Source of the DNA: Elmis aenea
Taxonomy: Eukaryota; Arthropoda; Insecta; Coleoptera; Elmidae
DNA length: 64,000 bases
Direction: 5' to 3'
NCBI GenBank assembly: GCA_947652605.1
Contig: OX393578.1
Location: forward strand, 55,993,415-56,057,414
In this document: piece by piece, positions 1 through 14,400 of the stretch
Layout: every line of letters starts with the position of its first letter
Numbering within the stretch: the first letter of the stretch is position 1
Notes under the pieces: generated by a model
Databases searched by the model: none
What the model was told of the DNA's origin: nothing
What the model saw: the letters and a program-made list of their open reading frames with translations, nothing else
Position numbers and translations under genes: made by a program

Positions 1-1299
1 CGATTTTTTTAAAACTACAGCAAATGGCTTCAAACTTCTTATACACGTTAGTTATGAGCAAATTAAGGATTATTAGCCCCTAAACACGATTTTTAATTTT
101 TTGAATAACTTTGTAAATTAAATTTCAAAATAGTTGAGACAAACGGCATTATACTAAGAAAAATAAACTCTATAACATACTAAAATTTGTACAAAATCGT
201 AAGTGCCGTTTTCGAGAAAAATTTTCAAAATTTTTAATTTTTTGAAATACTTTGTAAATTAAGTTTCAAAATAGTTGAGACAAACTTCATTATACTAAGA
301 AAAATAAACTCTATAACATACTAAAATTTGAACAAAATCGTAAGTGCCGTTTTCGAGAAAAATTTTCAAAATTTTTAATTTTTTGAATAACTTTGTAAAT
401 TAAATTTCAAAATAGTTGAGACAAACAGCATTATACTAAGAAAAATAAACTCTATAACATACTAAAATTTAAACAAAATCGTAAGAGCCGTTTTCGAGAA
501 AAATTTTCAAAATTTTTAATTTTTTGAAATACACTAAATTAAATTTCAAAATAGTTAAGACAAACTTCATTATACTAAGAAAAATAAACTCTATAACATA
601 CTAAAATTTGAACAAAATTGTAAAAGTCGTTTTCGAGAAAAATTTTCAAAATTTTTAATTTTTTGAATAACTTTGTAAATTAAATTTCAAAATAGTTGAG
701 ACAAACGGCATTATACTAAGAAAAATAAACTCTATAACATACTAAAATTTGAACAAAATCGTAAGAGCCGTTTTCGAGAAAAATTTTCAAAATTTTTAAT
801 TTTTTGAATAACTTTGTAAATTAAATTTCAAAATATTTGAGACAAACGGCATTATACTAAGAAAAATAAACTCTATAACATACTAAAATTTAAACAAAAT
901 CGTAAAAGCCGTTTTCGAGAAAAATTATCAAAATTTTTAATTTTTTGAATAACTTTGTAAATTAAATTTTAAAATAGTTGAGACAAACGGCATTATACTA
1001 AGAAAAAAAGGCTATATACTCTTTGCACTTTTTTCGACAGAAAAATCGATTTTCTTAAAACTATAGCAAATGGCTTCAAACTTCTTATACACGTAAGTTA
1101 CGAGCAAGTTAAGGATTATTAGCCCCTAAATACGATTTTTAATTTTTCGCGAAAAATGGGAAAAGTACAAAGGCTATAGTCTTTGCACTTTTTTCGACAA
1201 AAAAATCGATTTTTTTAAAACTACAGCAAATGGCTTCAAACTTCTTATACACGTTAGTTATGAGCAAATTAAGGATTATTAGCCCCTAAACACGATTTT

Positions 1300-4200
1300 T
1301 AATTTTTTGAATAACTTTGTAAATTAAATTTCAAAATAGTTGAGACAAACGGCATTATACTAAGAAAAATAAACTCTATAACATACTAAAATTTGTACAA
1401 AATCGTAAGTGCCGTTTTCGAGAAAAATTTTCAAAATTTTTAATTTTTTGAAATACTTTGTAAATTAAATTTCAAAATAGTTGAGACAAACTTCATTATA
1501 CTAAGAAAAATAAACTCTATAACATACTAAAATTTGAACAAAATCGTAAGTGCCGTTTTCGAGAAAAATTTTCAAAATTTTTAATTTTTTGAATAACTTT
1601 GTAAATTAAATTTCAAAATAGTTGAGACAAACAGCATTATACTAGGAAAAATAAACTCTATAACATACTAAAATTTGAACAAAATCGTAAGAGCCGTTTT
1701 CGAGAAAAATTTTCAAAATTTTTAATTTTTTGAAATACACTGTAAATTAAATTTCAAAATAGTTAAGAAAAACTTCATTATACTAAAAAAAATAAACTCT
1801 ATAACATACTAAAATTTGAACAAAATTGTAAAAGTCGTTTTCGAGAAAAATTTTCAAAATTTTTAATTTTTTGAATAACTTTGTAAATTAAATTTCAAAA
1901 TAGTTGAGACAAACGGCATTATACTAAGAAAAATAAACTCTATAACATACTAAAATTTGAACAAAATCGTAAGAGCCGTTTTCGAGAAAAATTTTCAAAA
2001 TTTTTAATTTTTTGAATAACTTTGTAAATTAAATTTCAAAATATTTGAGACAAACGGCATTATACTAAGAAAAATAAACTCTATAACATACTAAAATTTA
2101 AACAAAATCGTAAAAGCCGTTTTCGAGAAAAATTATCAAAATTTTTAATTTTTTGAATAACTTTGTAAATTAAATTTTAAAATAGTTGAGACAAACGGCA
2201 TTATACTAAGAAAAAAAGGCTATATACTCTTTGCACTTTTTTCGACAGAAAAATCGATTTTCTTAAAACTATAGCAAATGGCTTCAAACTTCTTATACAC
2301 GTAAGTTACGAGCAAGTTAAGGATTATTAGCCCCTAAATACGATTTTTAATTTTTCGCGAAAAATGGGAAAAGTACAAAGGCTATAGTCTTTGCACTTTT
2401 TTCGACAAAAAATCGATTTTCTTAAAACTACAGCAAATGGCTTCAAACTTCTTATACACATTAGTTATGAGCGAATTAAGGATTATTAGCCCCTAAATAC
2501 GATTTTTAATTTTTCGTGAAAAATGGGAAAAGTACAAAGGCTATAGTCTTTGCACTTTTTTCGAAAAAAAAAATCGATTTTCTTAAAACTACAGCAAATG
2601 GCTTCAAACTTCTTATACACGTTAGTTACGAGCAAGTTAAGGATTATTAGCCCCTAAATACGATTTTTAATTTTTCGCGAAAAATGGGAAAAGTACAAAG
2701 GCTATAGTCTTTGCACTTTTTCGAAAAAAAAAAACAATTTTCTTAAAACTACAGCAAATGGCTTCAAACTTCTTATACACATTAGTTATGAGCGAATTAA
2801 GGATTATTAGCCCCTAAATACGATTTTTAATTTTTCGTGAAAAATGAGAAAAGTACAAAGGCTATAGTCTTTGCACTTTTTTCGACAAAAAAATCGATTT
2901 TCTTAAAACTACAGCAAATGGCTTCAAACTTCTTATACACGTTAGTTATGAGCAAATAAAGGATTATTAGCCCCTAAATACGATCTTTAATTTTTTGAAT
3001 AACTTTGTAAATTAAATTTCAAAATAGTTGAGACAAACAGCATTATACTAAGAAAAATAAACTCTATAACATACTAAAATTTGAACAAAATCGTAAGAGC
3101 CGTTTTCGAGAAAAATTTTCAAAATTTTTAATTTTCTGAAATACTTTGTAAATTAAATTTCAAAATAGTTGAGACAAACTTCATTATACTAAGAAAAATA
3201 AACTCTATAACATACTAAAATTTGAACAAAATCGTAAGAGCCGTTTTCGAGAAAAATTTTCAAAATTTTTAATTTTTTGAATTACTTTGTAAATTAAATT
3301 TAAAAATAGTTGAGACAAACGGCAATATACTAAGAAAAATAAACTCTATCACATACTAAAATTTGAACCAAATCGTAAGAGCCGTTTTCGAGAAAAATTT
3401 TCAAAATTTTTAATTTTTTGAAATACTTTGTAAATTAAATTTCAAAATAGTTGAGACAAACTTCATTATACTAAGAAAAATAAACTCTATAACATACTAA
3501 AATTTGAACAAAATCGTAAGAGCCGTTTTCAAGAAAAATTTTCAAAATTTTTAATTTTTTGAATAACTTTGTAAATTAAATTTCAAAATAGTTGAGACAA
3601 ACGGCATTATACTAAGAAAAATAAACTCTATAACATACTAAAATTTGAACAAAATCGTAAGAGCCGTTTTCGAGAAAAATTTTCAAAATTTTTAATTTTT
3701 TGAAATACTTTGTAAATTAAATTTCAAAATAGTTAAGACAAACTTCATTATACTAAGAAAAATAAACTCTATAACATACAAAAATTTGAACAAAATCGTA
3801 AGAGCCGTTTTCGAGAAAAATGGGAAAAGTACAAAGGCTATAGTCTTTGCACTTTTTTCGACAAAAAAATCGATTTTCTTAAAACTACAGCAAATGGCTT
3901 CAAACTTCTTATACACGTTAGTTATGAGCAAATAAAGGATTATTAGCCCCTAAATACGATTTTTAATTTTTTGAATAACTTTGTAAATTAAATTTCAAAA
4001 TAGTTGAGACAAACGGCATTATACTAAGAAAAATAAACTCTATAACATACTAAAATTTAAACAAAATCGTAAGAGCCGTTTTCGAGAAAAATTTTCAAAA
4101 TTTTTAATTTTTTGAAATACTTTGTAAATTAAATTTCAAAATAGTTGAGACAAACGGCATTATACTAAGAAAAATAAACTCTATAACATACTAAAATTTG

Positions 4201-7200
4201 TACAAAATCGTAAAAGCCGTTTTCCAGAAAAATTTTCAAAATTTTTAATTTTTTGAATAACTTTGTAAATTAAATTTCAAAATAGTTGAGACAAACGGCA
4301 TTATACTAAGAAAAATAAACTCTATAACATACTAAAATTTGAACAAAATCGTAAGAGCCGTTTTCGAGAAAAATTTTCAAAATTTTTAATTTTTTGAAAT
4401 ACTTTGTAAATTAAATTTCAAAATAGTTAAGACAAACTTCATTATACTAAGAAAAATAAACTCTATAACATACAAAAATTTGAACAAAATCGTAAGAGCC
4501 GTTTTCGAGAAAAATGGGAAAAGTACAAAGGCTATAGTCTTTGCACTTTTTTCGACAAAAAAATCGATTTTCTTAAAACTACAGCAAATGGCTTCAAACT
4601 TCTTATACACGTTAGTTATGAGCAAATAAAGGATTATTAGCCCCTAAATACGATTTTTAATTTTTTGAATAACTTTGTAAATTAAATTTCAAAATAGTTG
4701 AGACAAACGGCATTATACTAAGAAAAATAAACTCTATAACATACTAAAATTTGAACAAAATCGTAAGAGCCGTTTTCGAGAAAAATTTTCAAAATTTTTA
4801 ATTTTCTGAAATACTTTGTAAATTAAATTTCAAAATAGTTGAGACAAACTTCATTATACTAAGAAAAATAAACTCTATAACATACTAAAATTTGAACAAA
4901 ATCGTAAGAGCCGTTTTCGAGAAAAATTTTCAAAATTTTTAATTTTTTGAATAACTTTGTAAATTAAATTTCAAAATAGTTGAGACAAACGGCAATATAC
5001 TAAGAAAAATAAACTCTATCACATACTAAAATTTGAACGAAATCGTAAGAGCCGTTTTCGAGAAAAATTTTCAAAATTTTTAATTTTTTGAAATACTTTG
5101 TAAATTAAATTTCAAAATAGTTGAGACAAACTTCATTATACTAAGAAAAATAAACTCTATAACATACTAAAATTTGAACAAAATCGTAAGAGCCGTTTTC
5201 AAGAAAAATTTTCAAAATTTTTAATTTTTTGAATAACTTTGTAAATTAAATTTCAAAATAGTTGAGACAAACGGCATTATACTAAGAAAAATAAACTCTA
5301 TAACATACTAAAATTTGAACAAAATCGTAAGAGCCGTTTTCGAGAAAAATTTTCAAAATTTTTAATTTTTTGAAATACTTTGTAAATTAAATTTCAAAAT
5401 AGTTAAGACAAACTTCATTATACTAAGAAAAATAAACTCTATAACATACAAAAATTTGAACAAAATCGTAAGAGCCGTTTTCGAGAAAAATTTTCAAAAT
5501 TTTTAATTTTTTGAATAACTTTGTAAATTAAATTTCAAAATAGTTGAGACAAACGGCATTATACTAAGAAAAATAAACTCTATAACATACTAAAATTTGA
5601 ACAAAATCGTAAGAGCCGTTTTTGAGAAAAATTTTCAAAATTTTTAATTTTTTGAAATACTTTGTAAATTAAATTTCAAAATAGTTAAGACAAACTTCAT
5701 TATACTAAGAAAAATAAACTCTATAACATACAAAAATTTGAACAAAATCGTAAGAGCCGTTTTCGAGAAAAATGGGAAAAGTACAAAGGCTATAGTCTTT
5801 GCACTTTTTTCGACAAAAAAATCGATTTTCTTAAAACTACAGCAAATGGCTTCAAACTTCTTATACACGTTAGTTATGAGCAAATAAAGGATTATTAGCC
5901 CCTAAATACGATTTTTAATTTTTTGAATAACTTTGTAAATTAAATTTCAAAATAGTTGAGACAAACGGCATTATACTAAGAAAAATAAACTCTATAACAT
6001 ACTAAAATTTAAACAAAATCGTAAGAGCCGTTTTCGAGAAAAATTTTCAAAATTTTTAATTTTTTGAAATACTTTGTAAATTAAATTTCAAAATAGTTGA
6101 GACAAACGGCATTATACTAAGAAAAATAAACTCTATAACATACTAAAATTTGTACAAAATCGTAAAAGCCGTTTTCCAGAAAAATTTTCAAAATTTTTAA
6201 TTTTTTGAATAACTTTGTAAATTAAATTTCAAAATAGTTAAGACAAACTTCAATATACTAAGAAAAATTAACTCTATAACATAATAAAATTTGAACAAAA
6301 TTGTAAAAGTCGTTTTCGAGAAAAATTTTCAAAATTTTTAATTTTTTGAATAACTTTGTAAATTAAATTTCAAAATAGTTGAGACAAACGGCATTATACT
6401 AAGAAAAATAAACTCTATAACATACTAAAATTTAAACAAAATCGTAAGAGCCGTTTTCGAGAAAAATTATCAAAATTTTTAATTTTTTGAATAACTTTGT
6501 AAATTAAATTTTAAAATAGTTGAGACAAACGGCATTATACTAAGAAAAAAAGGCTATATACTCTTTGCACTTTTTTCGACAGAAAAATCGATTTTCTTAA
6601 AACTATAGCAAATGGCTTCAAACTTCTTATACACGTAAGTTACGAGCAAGTTAAGGATTATTAGCCCCTAAATACGATTTTTAATTTTTCGCGAAAAATG
6701 GGAAAAGTACAAAGGCTATAGTCTTTGCACTTTTTTCGACAAAAAATCGATTTTCTTAAAACTACAGCAAATGGCTTCAAACTTCTTATACACATTAGTT
6801 ATGAACGAATTAAGGATTATTAGCCCCTAAATACGATTTTTAATTTTTCGTGAAAAATGGGAAAAGTACAAAGGCTATAGTCTTTGCACTTTTTTCGAAA
6901 AAAAAATCGATTTTCTTAAAACTACAGCAAATGGCTTCAAACTTCTTATACACGTTAGTTACGAGCAAGTTAAGGATTATTAGCCCCTAAATACGATTTT
7001 TAATTTTTCGCGAAAAATGGGAAAAGTACAAAGGCACTTTTTTCGAAAAAAAAAATCGATTTTCTTAAAACTACAGCAAATGGCTTCAAACTTCTTATAC
7101 ACATTAGTTATGAGCGAATTAAGGATTATTAGCCCCTAAATACGATTTTTATTTTTTCGTGAAAAATGGGAAAAGTACAAAGGCTACAAGTCTTTGCACT

Positions 7201-7340
7201 TTTTTCGAAAAAAAAAATCGATTTTCTTAAAACTACAGCAAATGGCTTCAAACTTCTTATACACGTTAGTTACGAGCAAGTTAAGGATTATTAGCCCCTA
7301 AATACGATTTTTAATTTTTCGCGAAAAATGGGAAAAGTAC
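1300..7340. repeat. Higher-order block, left copy (offset 12,394 bp)
   Basis: This roughly 6-kb mixture of A and B units is repeated almost base for base at about 13,690-19,735. Markers keep a constant 12,394-bp offset: 2217 to 14611 (AGGCTATATACTC), 2721 to 15115 (TCGAAAAA before CAATTTT), 3692/4386/5644 to 16086/16780/18038 (identical open frames), 6551 to 18945, and 7031 to 19425. Only scattered single-base differences were seen, for example CTAGG against CTAAG near 1645 and 14039. Such similarity over 6 kb points to recent block duplication or an assembly duplication. Confidence 0.85.
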
Positions 7341-10215
7341 AAAGGCTATAGTCTTTGCACTTTTTCGAAAAAAAAAAACGATTTTCTTAAAACTACAGCA
7401 AATGGCTTCAAACTTCTTATACACATTAGTTATGAGCGAATTAAGGAATATTAGCCCCTAAATACGATTTTTAATTTTTCGTGAAAAATGGGAAAAGTAC
7501 AAAGGCTATAGTCTTTGCACTTTTTTCGACAAAAAAATCGATTTTCTTAAAACTACAGCAAATGGCTTCAAACTTCTTATACACGTTAGTTATGAGCAAA
7601 TAAAGGATTATTAGCCCCTAAATACGATCTTTAATTTTTTGAATAACTTTGTAAATTAAATTTCAAAATAGTTGAGACAAACAGCATTATACTAAGAAAA
7701 ATAAAATCTATAACATACTAAAATTTGAACAAAATCGTAAGAGCCGTTTTCGAGAAAAATTTTCAAAATTTTTAATTTTCTGAAATACTTTGTAAATTAA
7801 ATTTCAAAATAGTTGAGACAAACTTCATTATACTAAGAAAAATAAACTCTATAACATACTAAAATTTGAACAAAATCGTAAGAGCCGTTTTCGAGAAAAA
7901 TTTTCAAAATTTTTAATTTTTTGAATAACTTTGTAAATTAAATTTCAAAATAGTTGAGACAAACGGCAATATACTAAGAAAAATAAACTCTATCACATAC
8001 TAAAATTTGAACGAAATCGTAAGAGCCGTTTTCGAGAAAAATTTTCAAAATTTTTAATTTTTTGAAATACTTTGTAAATTAAATTTCAAAATAGTTGAGA
8101 CAAACTTCATTATACTAAGAAAAATAAACTCTATAACATACTAAAATTTGAACAAAATCGTAAGAGCCGTTTTCAAGAAAAATTTTCAAAATTTTTAATT
8201 TTTTGAATAACTTTGTAAATTAAATTTCAAAATAGTTGAGACAAACGGCATTATACTAAGAAAAATAAACTCTATAACATACTAAAATTTGTACAAAATC
8301 GTAAGTGCCGTTTTCGAGAAAAATTTTCAAAATTTTTAATTTTTTGAAATACTTTGTAAATTAAATTTCAAAATAGTTGAGACAAACTTCATTATACTAA
8401 GAAAAATAAACTCTATAACATACTAAAATTTGAACAAAATCGTAAGTGCCGTTTTCGAGAAAAATTTTCAAAATTTTTAATTTTTTGAATAACTTTGTAA
8501 ATTAAATTTCAAAATAGTTGAAACAAACAGCATTATACTTGGAAAAATAAACTCTATAACATACTAAAATTTAAACAAAATCGTAAGAGCCGTTTTCGAG
8601 AAAAATTTTCAAAATTTTTAATTTTTTGAAATACACTGTAAATTAAATTTCAAAATAGTTAAGAAAAACTTCATTATACTAAAAAAAATAAACTCTATAA
8701 CATACTAAAATTTGAACAAAATTGTAAAAGTCGTTTTCGAGAAAAATTTTCAAAATTTTTAATTTTTTGAATAACTTTGTAAATTAAATTTCAAAATAGT
8801 AGAGACAAACGGCATTATACTAAGAAAAATAAACTCTATAACATACTAAAATTTGAACAAAATCGTAAGAGCCGTTTTCGAGAAAAATTTTCAAAATTTT
8901 TAATTTTTTGAATAACTTTGTAAATTAAATTTCAAAATAGTTGAGACAAACGGCATTATACTAAGAAAAATAAACTCTATAACATACTAAAATTTAAACA
9001 AAATCGTAAAAGCCGTTTTCGAGAAAAATTATCAAAATTTTTAATTTTTTGAATAACTTTGTAAATTAAATTTTAAAATAGTTGAGACAAACGGCATTAT
9101 ACTAAGAAAAAAAGGCTATATACTCTTTGCACTTTTTTCGACAGAAAAATCGATTTTCTTAAAACTATAGCAAATGGCTTCAAACTTCTTATACACGTAA
9201 GTTACGAGCAAGTTAAGGATTATTAGCCCCTAAATACGATTTTTAATTTTTCGCGAAAAATGGGAAAAGTACAAAGGCTATAGTCTTTGCACTTTTTTCG
9301 ACAAAAAATCGATTTTCTTAAAACTACAGCAAATGGCTTCAAACTTCTTATACACATTAGTTATGAGCGAATTAAGGATTATTAGCCCCTAAATACGATT
9401 TTTAATTTTTCGTGAAAAATGGGAAAAGTACAAAGGCTATAGTCTTTGCACTTTTTTCGAAAAAAAAAATCGATTTTCTTAAAACTACAGCAAATGGCTT
9501 CAAACTTCTTATACACGTTAGTTACGAGCAAGTTAAGGATTATTAGCCCCTAAATACGATTTTTAATTTTTCGCGAAAAATGGGAAAAGTACAAAGGCTA
9601 TAGTCTTTGCACTTTTTCGAAAAAAAAAAACAATTTTCTTAAAACTACAGCAAATGGCTTCAAACTTCTTATACACATTAGTTATGAGCGAATTAAGGAT
9701 TATTAGCCCCTAAATACGATTTTTAATTTTTCGTGAAAAATGAGAAAAGTACAAAGGCTATAGTCTTTGCACTTTTTTCGACAAAAAAATCGATTTTCTT
9801 AAAACTACAGCAAATGGCTTCAAACTTCTTATACACGTTAGTTATGAGCAAATAAAGGATTATTAGCCCCTAAATACGATCTTTAATTTTTTGAATAACT
9901 TTGTAAATTAAATTTCAAAATAGTTGAGACAAACAGCATTATACTAAGAAAAATAAACTCTATAACATACTAAAATTTGAACAAAATCGTAAGAGCCGTT
10001 TTCGAGAAAAATTTTCAAAATTTTTAATTTTCTGAAATACTTTGTAAATTAAATTTCAAAATAGTTGAGACAAACTTCATTATACTAAGAAAAATAAACT
10101 CTATAACATACTAAAATTTGAACAAAATCGTAAGAGCCGTTTTCGAGAAAAATTTTCAAAATTTTTAATTTTTTGAATTACTTTGTAAATTAAATTTCAA
10201 AATAGTTGAGACAAA
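5925..10215. repeat. Higher-order block repeated at 11,423-15,713 (offset 5,498 bp)
   Basis: About 4.3 kb recurs at a constant 5,498-bp offset: 6240 to 11738, 6551 to 12049, 8260 to 13758, 9113 to 14611. The match starts near 5925/11423 and breaks near 10215/15713. The two periods are additive: 6,896 (2217 to 9113) plus 5,498 equals 12,394. The array therefore looks like overlapping tandem segmental duplications rather than one regular higher-order repeat. Confidence 0.8.
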
Positions 10216-11422
10216 CGGCATTATACTAAGAAAAATTAACTCTATAACATAATAAAATTTGAACAAAATTGTAAAAGTCGTTTTCGAGAAAAATTTTCAA
10301 AATTTTTAATTTTTTGAATAACTTTGTAAATTAAATTTCAAAATAGTTGAGACAAACGGCATTATACTAAGAAAAATAAACTCTATAACATACTAAAATT
10401 TAAACAAAATCGTAAGAGCCGTTTTCGAGAAAAATTATCAAAATTTTTAATTTTTTGAATAACTTTGTAAATTAAATTTTAAAATAGTTGAGACAAACGG
10501 CATTATACTAAGAAAAAAAGGCTATATACTCTTTGCACTTTTTTCGACAGAAAAATCGATTTTCTTAAAACTACAGCAAATGGCTTCAAACTTCTTATAC
10601 ACATTAGTTATGAGCGAATTAAGGATTATTAGCCCCTAAATACGATTTTTATTTTTTCGTGAAAAATGGGAAAAGTACAAAGGCTACAAGTCTTTGCACT
10701 TTTTTCGAAAAAAAAAATCGATTTTCTTAAAACTACAGCAAATGGCTTCAAACTTCTTATACACGTTAGTTACGAGCAAGTTAAGGATTATTAGCCCCTA
10801 AATACGATTTTTAATTTTTCGCGAAAAATGGGAAAAGTACAAAGGCTATAGTCTTTGCACTTTTTCGAAAAAAAAAAACGATTTTCTTAAAACTACAGCA
10901 AATGGCTTCAAACTTCTTATACACATTAGTTATGAGCGAATTAAGGATTATTAGCCCCTAAATACGATTTTTAATTTTTCGTGAAAAATGGGAAAAGTAC
11001 AAAGGCTATAGTCTTTGCACTTTTTTCGACAAAAAAATCGATTTTCTTAAAACTACAGCAAATGGCTTCAAACTTCTTATACACGTTAGTTATGAGCAAA
11101 TAAAGGATTATTAGCCCCTAAATACGATCTTTAATTTTTTGAATAACTTTGTAAATTAAATTTCAAAATAGTTGAGACAAACAGCATTATACTAAGAAAA
11201 ATAAACTCTATAACATACTAAAATTTGAACAAAATCGTAAGAGCCGTTTTCGAGAAAAATTTTCAAAATTTTTAATTTTCTGAAATACTTTGTAAATTAA
11301 ATTTCAAAATAGTTGAGACAAACTTCATTATACTAAGAAAAATAAACTCTATAACATACTAAAATTTGAACAAAATCGTAAGAGCCGTTTTCGAGAAAAA
11401 TTTTCAAAATTTTTAATTTTTT
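10216..11422. repeat. Internally deleted copy of the 6.2-7.9 kb satellite block
   Basis: Sequence here follows 6250-7915. The offset is 3,968 bp at 10229 and 10519 (matching 6261 and 6551) and then 3,500 bp at 10681 (matching 7181). About 470 bp, roughly three B units, is therefore missing, with the join near 10560-10600 inside a B unit. An in-register deletion of this kind fits unequal exchange between B monomers. Confidence 0.7.
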
Positions 11423-14400
11423 GAATTACTTTGTAAATTAAATTTCAAAATAGTTGAGACAAACGGCATTATACTAAGAAAAATAAACTCTATAACATAC
11501 TAAAATTTAAACAAAATCGTAAGAGCCGTTTTCGAGAAAAATTTTCAAAATTTTTAATTTTTTGAAATACTTTGTAAATTAAATTTCAAAATAGTTGAGA
11601 CAAACGGCATTATACTAAGAAAAATAAACTCTATAACATACTAAAATTTGTACAAAATCGTAAAAGCCGTTTTCCAGAAAAATTTTCAAAATTTTTAATT
11701 TTTTGAATAACTTTGTAAATTAAATTTCAAAATAGTTAAGACAAACTTCAATATACTAAGAAAAATTAACTCTATAACATAATAAAATTTGAACAAAATT
11801 GTAAAAGTCGTTTTCGAGAAAAATTTTCAAAATTTTTAATTTTTTGAATAACTTTGTAAATTAAATTTCAAAATAGTTGAGACAAACGGCATTATACTAA
11901 GAAAAATAAACTCTATAACATACTAAAATTTAAACAAAATCGTAAGAGCCGTTTTCGAGAAAAATTATCAAAATTTTTAATTTTTTGAATAACTTTGTAA
12001 ATTAAATTTTAAAATAGTTGAGACAAACGGCATTATACTAAGAAAAAAAGGCTATATACTCTTTGCACTTTTTTCGACAGAAAAATCGATTTTCTTAAAA
12101 CTATAGCAAATGGCTTCAAACTTCTTATACACGTAAGTTACGAGCAAGTTAAGGATTATTAGCCCCTAAATACGATTTTTAATTTTTCGCGAAAAATGGG
12201 AAAAGTACAAAGGCTATAGTCTTTGCACTTTTTTCGACAAAAAATCGATTTTCTTAAAACTACAGCAAATGGCTTCAAACTTCTTATACACATTAGTTAT
12301 GAACGAATTAAGGATTATTAGCCCCTAAATACGATTTTTAATTTTTCGTGAAAAATGGGAAAAGTACAAAGGCTATAGTCTTTGCACTTTTTTCGAAAAA
12401 AAAATCGATTTTCTTAAAACTACAGCAAATGGCTTCAAACTTCTTATACACGTTAGTTACGAGCAAGTTAAGGATTATTAGCCCCTAAATACGATTTTTA
12501 ATTTTTCGCGAAAAATGGGAAAAGTACAAAGGCACTTTTTTCGAAAAAAAAAATCGATTTTCTTAAAACTACAGCAAATGGCTTCAAACTTCTTATACAC
12601 ATTAGTTATGAGCGAATTAAGGATTATTAGCCCCTAAATACGATTTTTATTTTTTCGTGAAAAATGGGAAAAGTACAAAGGCTACAAGTCTTTGCACTTT
12701 TTTCGAAAAAAAAAATCGATTTTCTTAAAACTACAGCAAATGGCTTCAAACTTCTTATACACGTTAGTTACGAGCAAGTTAAGGATTATTAGCCCCTAAA
12801 TACGATTTTTAATTTTTCGCGAAAAATGGGAAAAGTACAAAGGCTATAGTCTTTGCACTTTTTCGAAAAAAAAAAACGATTTTCTTAAAACTACAGCAAA
12901 TGGCTTCAAACTTCTTATACACATTAGTTATGAGCGAATTAAGGATTATTAGCCCCTAAATACGATTTTTAATTTTTCGTGAAAAATGGGAAAAGTACAA
13001 AGGCTATAGTCTTTGCACTTTTTTCGACAAAAAAATCGATTTTCTTAAAACTACAGCAAATGGCTTCAAACTTCTTATACACGTTAGTTATGAGCAAATA
13101 AAGGATTATTAGCCCCTAAATACGATCTTTAATTTTTTGAATAACTTTGTAAATTAAATTTCAAAATAGTTGAGACAAACAGCATTATACTAAGAAAAAT
13201 AAACTCTATAACATACTAAAATTTGAACAAAATCGTAAGAGCCGTTTTCGAGAAAAATTTTCAAAATTTTTAATTTTCTGAAATACTTTGTAAATTAAAT
13301 TTCAAAATAGTTGAGACAAACTTCATTATACTAAGAAAAATAAACTCTATAACATACTAAAATTTGAACAAAATCGTAAGAGCCGTTTTCGAGAAAAATT
13401 TTCAAAATTTTTAATTTTTTGAATAACTTTGTAAATTAAATTTCAAAATAGTTGAGACAAACGGCAATATACTAAGAAAAATAAACTCTATCACATACTA
13501 AAATTTGAACGAAATCGTAAGAGCCGTTTTCGAGAAAAATTTTCAAAATTTTTAATTTTTTGAAATACTTTGTAAATTAAATTTCAAAATAGTTGAGACA
13601 AACTTCATTATACTAAGAAAAATAAACTCTATAACATACTAAAATTTGAACAAAATCGTAAGAGCCGTTTTCAAGAAAAATTTTCAAAATTTTTAATTTT
13701 TTGAATAACTTTGTAAATTAAATTTCAAAATAGTTGAGACAAACGGCATTATACTAAGAAAAATAAACTCTATAACATACTAAAATTTGTACAAAATCGT
13801 AAGTGCCGTTTTCGAGAAAAATTTTCAAAATTTTTAATTTTTTGAAATACTTTGTAAATTAAATTTCAAAATAGTTGAGACAAACTTCATTATACTAAGA
13901 AAAATAAACTCTATAACATACTAAAATTTGAACAAAATCGTAAGTGCCGTTTTCGAGAAAAATTTTCAAAATTTTTAATTTTTTGAATAACTTTGTAAAT
14001 TAAATTTCAAAATAGTTGAGACAAACAGCATTATACTAAGAAAAATAAACTCTATAACATACTAAAATTTGAACAAAATCGTAAGAGCCGTTTTCGAGAA
14101 AAATTTTCAAAATTTTTAATTTTTTGAAATACACTGTAAATTAAATTTCAAAATAGTTAAGAAAAACTTCATTATACTAAAAAAAATAAACTCTATAACA
14201 TACTAAAATTTGAACAAAATTGTAAAAGTCGTTTTCGAGAAAAATTTTCAAAATTTTTAATTTTTTGAATAACTTTGTAAATTAAATTTCAAAATAGTTG
14301 AGACAAACGGCATTATACTAAGAAAAATAAACTCTATAACATACTAAAATTTGAACAAAATCGTAAGAGCCGTTTTCGAGAAAAATTTTCAAAATTTTTA

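Noticed and set aside
3692..3931. Six identical 79-codon minus-strand frames (3692, 4386, 5644, 16086, 16780, 18038)
   Set aside because: They are created by the A/B satellite junction and copied with the blocks. Identity reflects DNA duplication, and the peptide is low-complexity without a domain.
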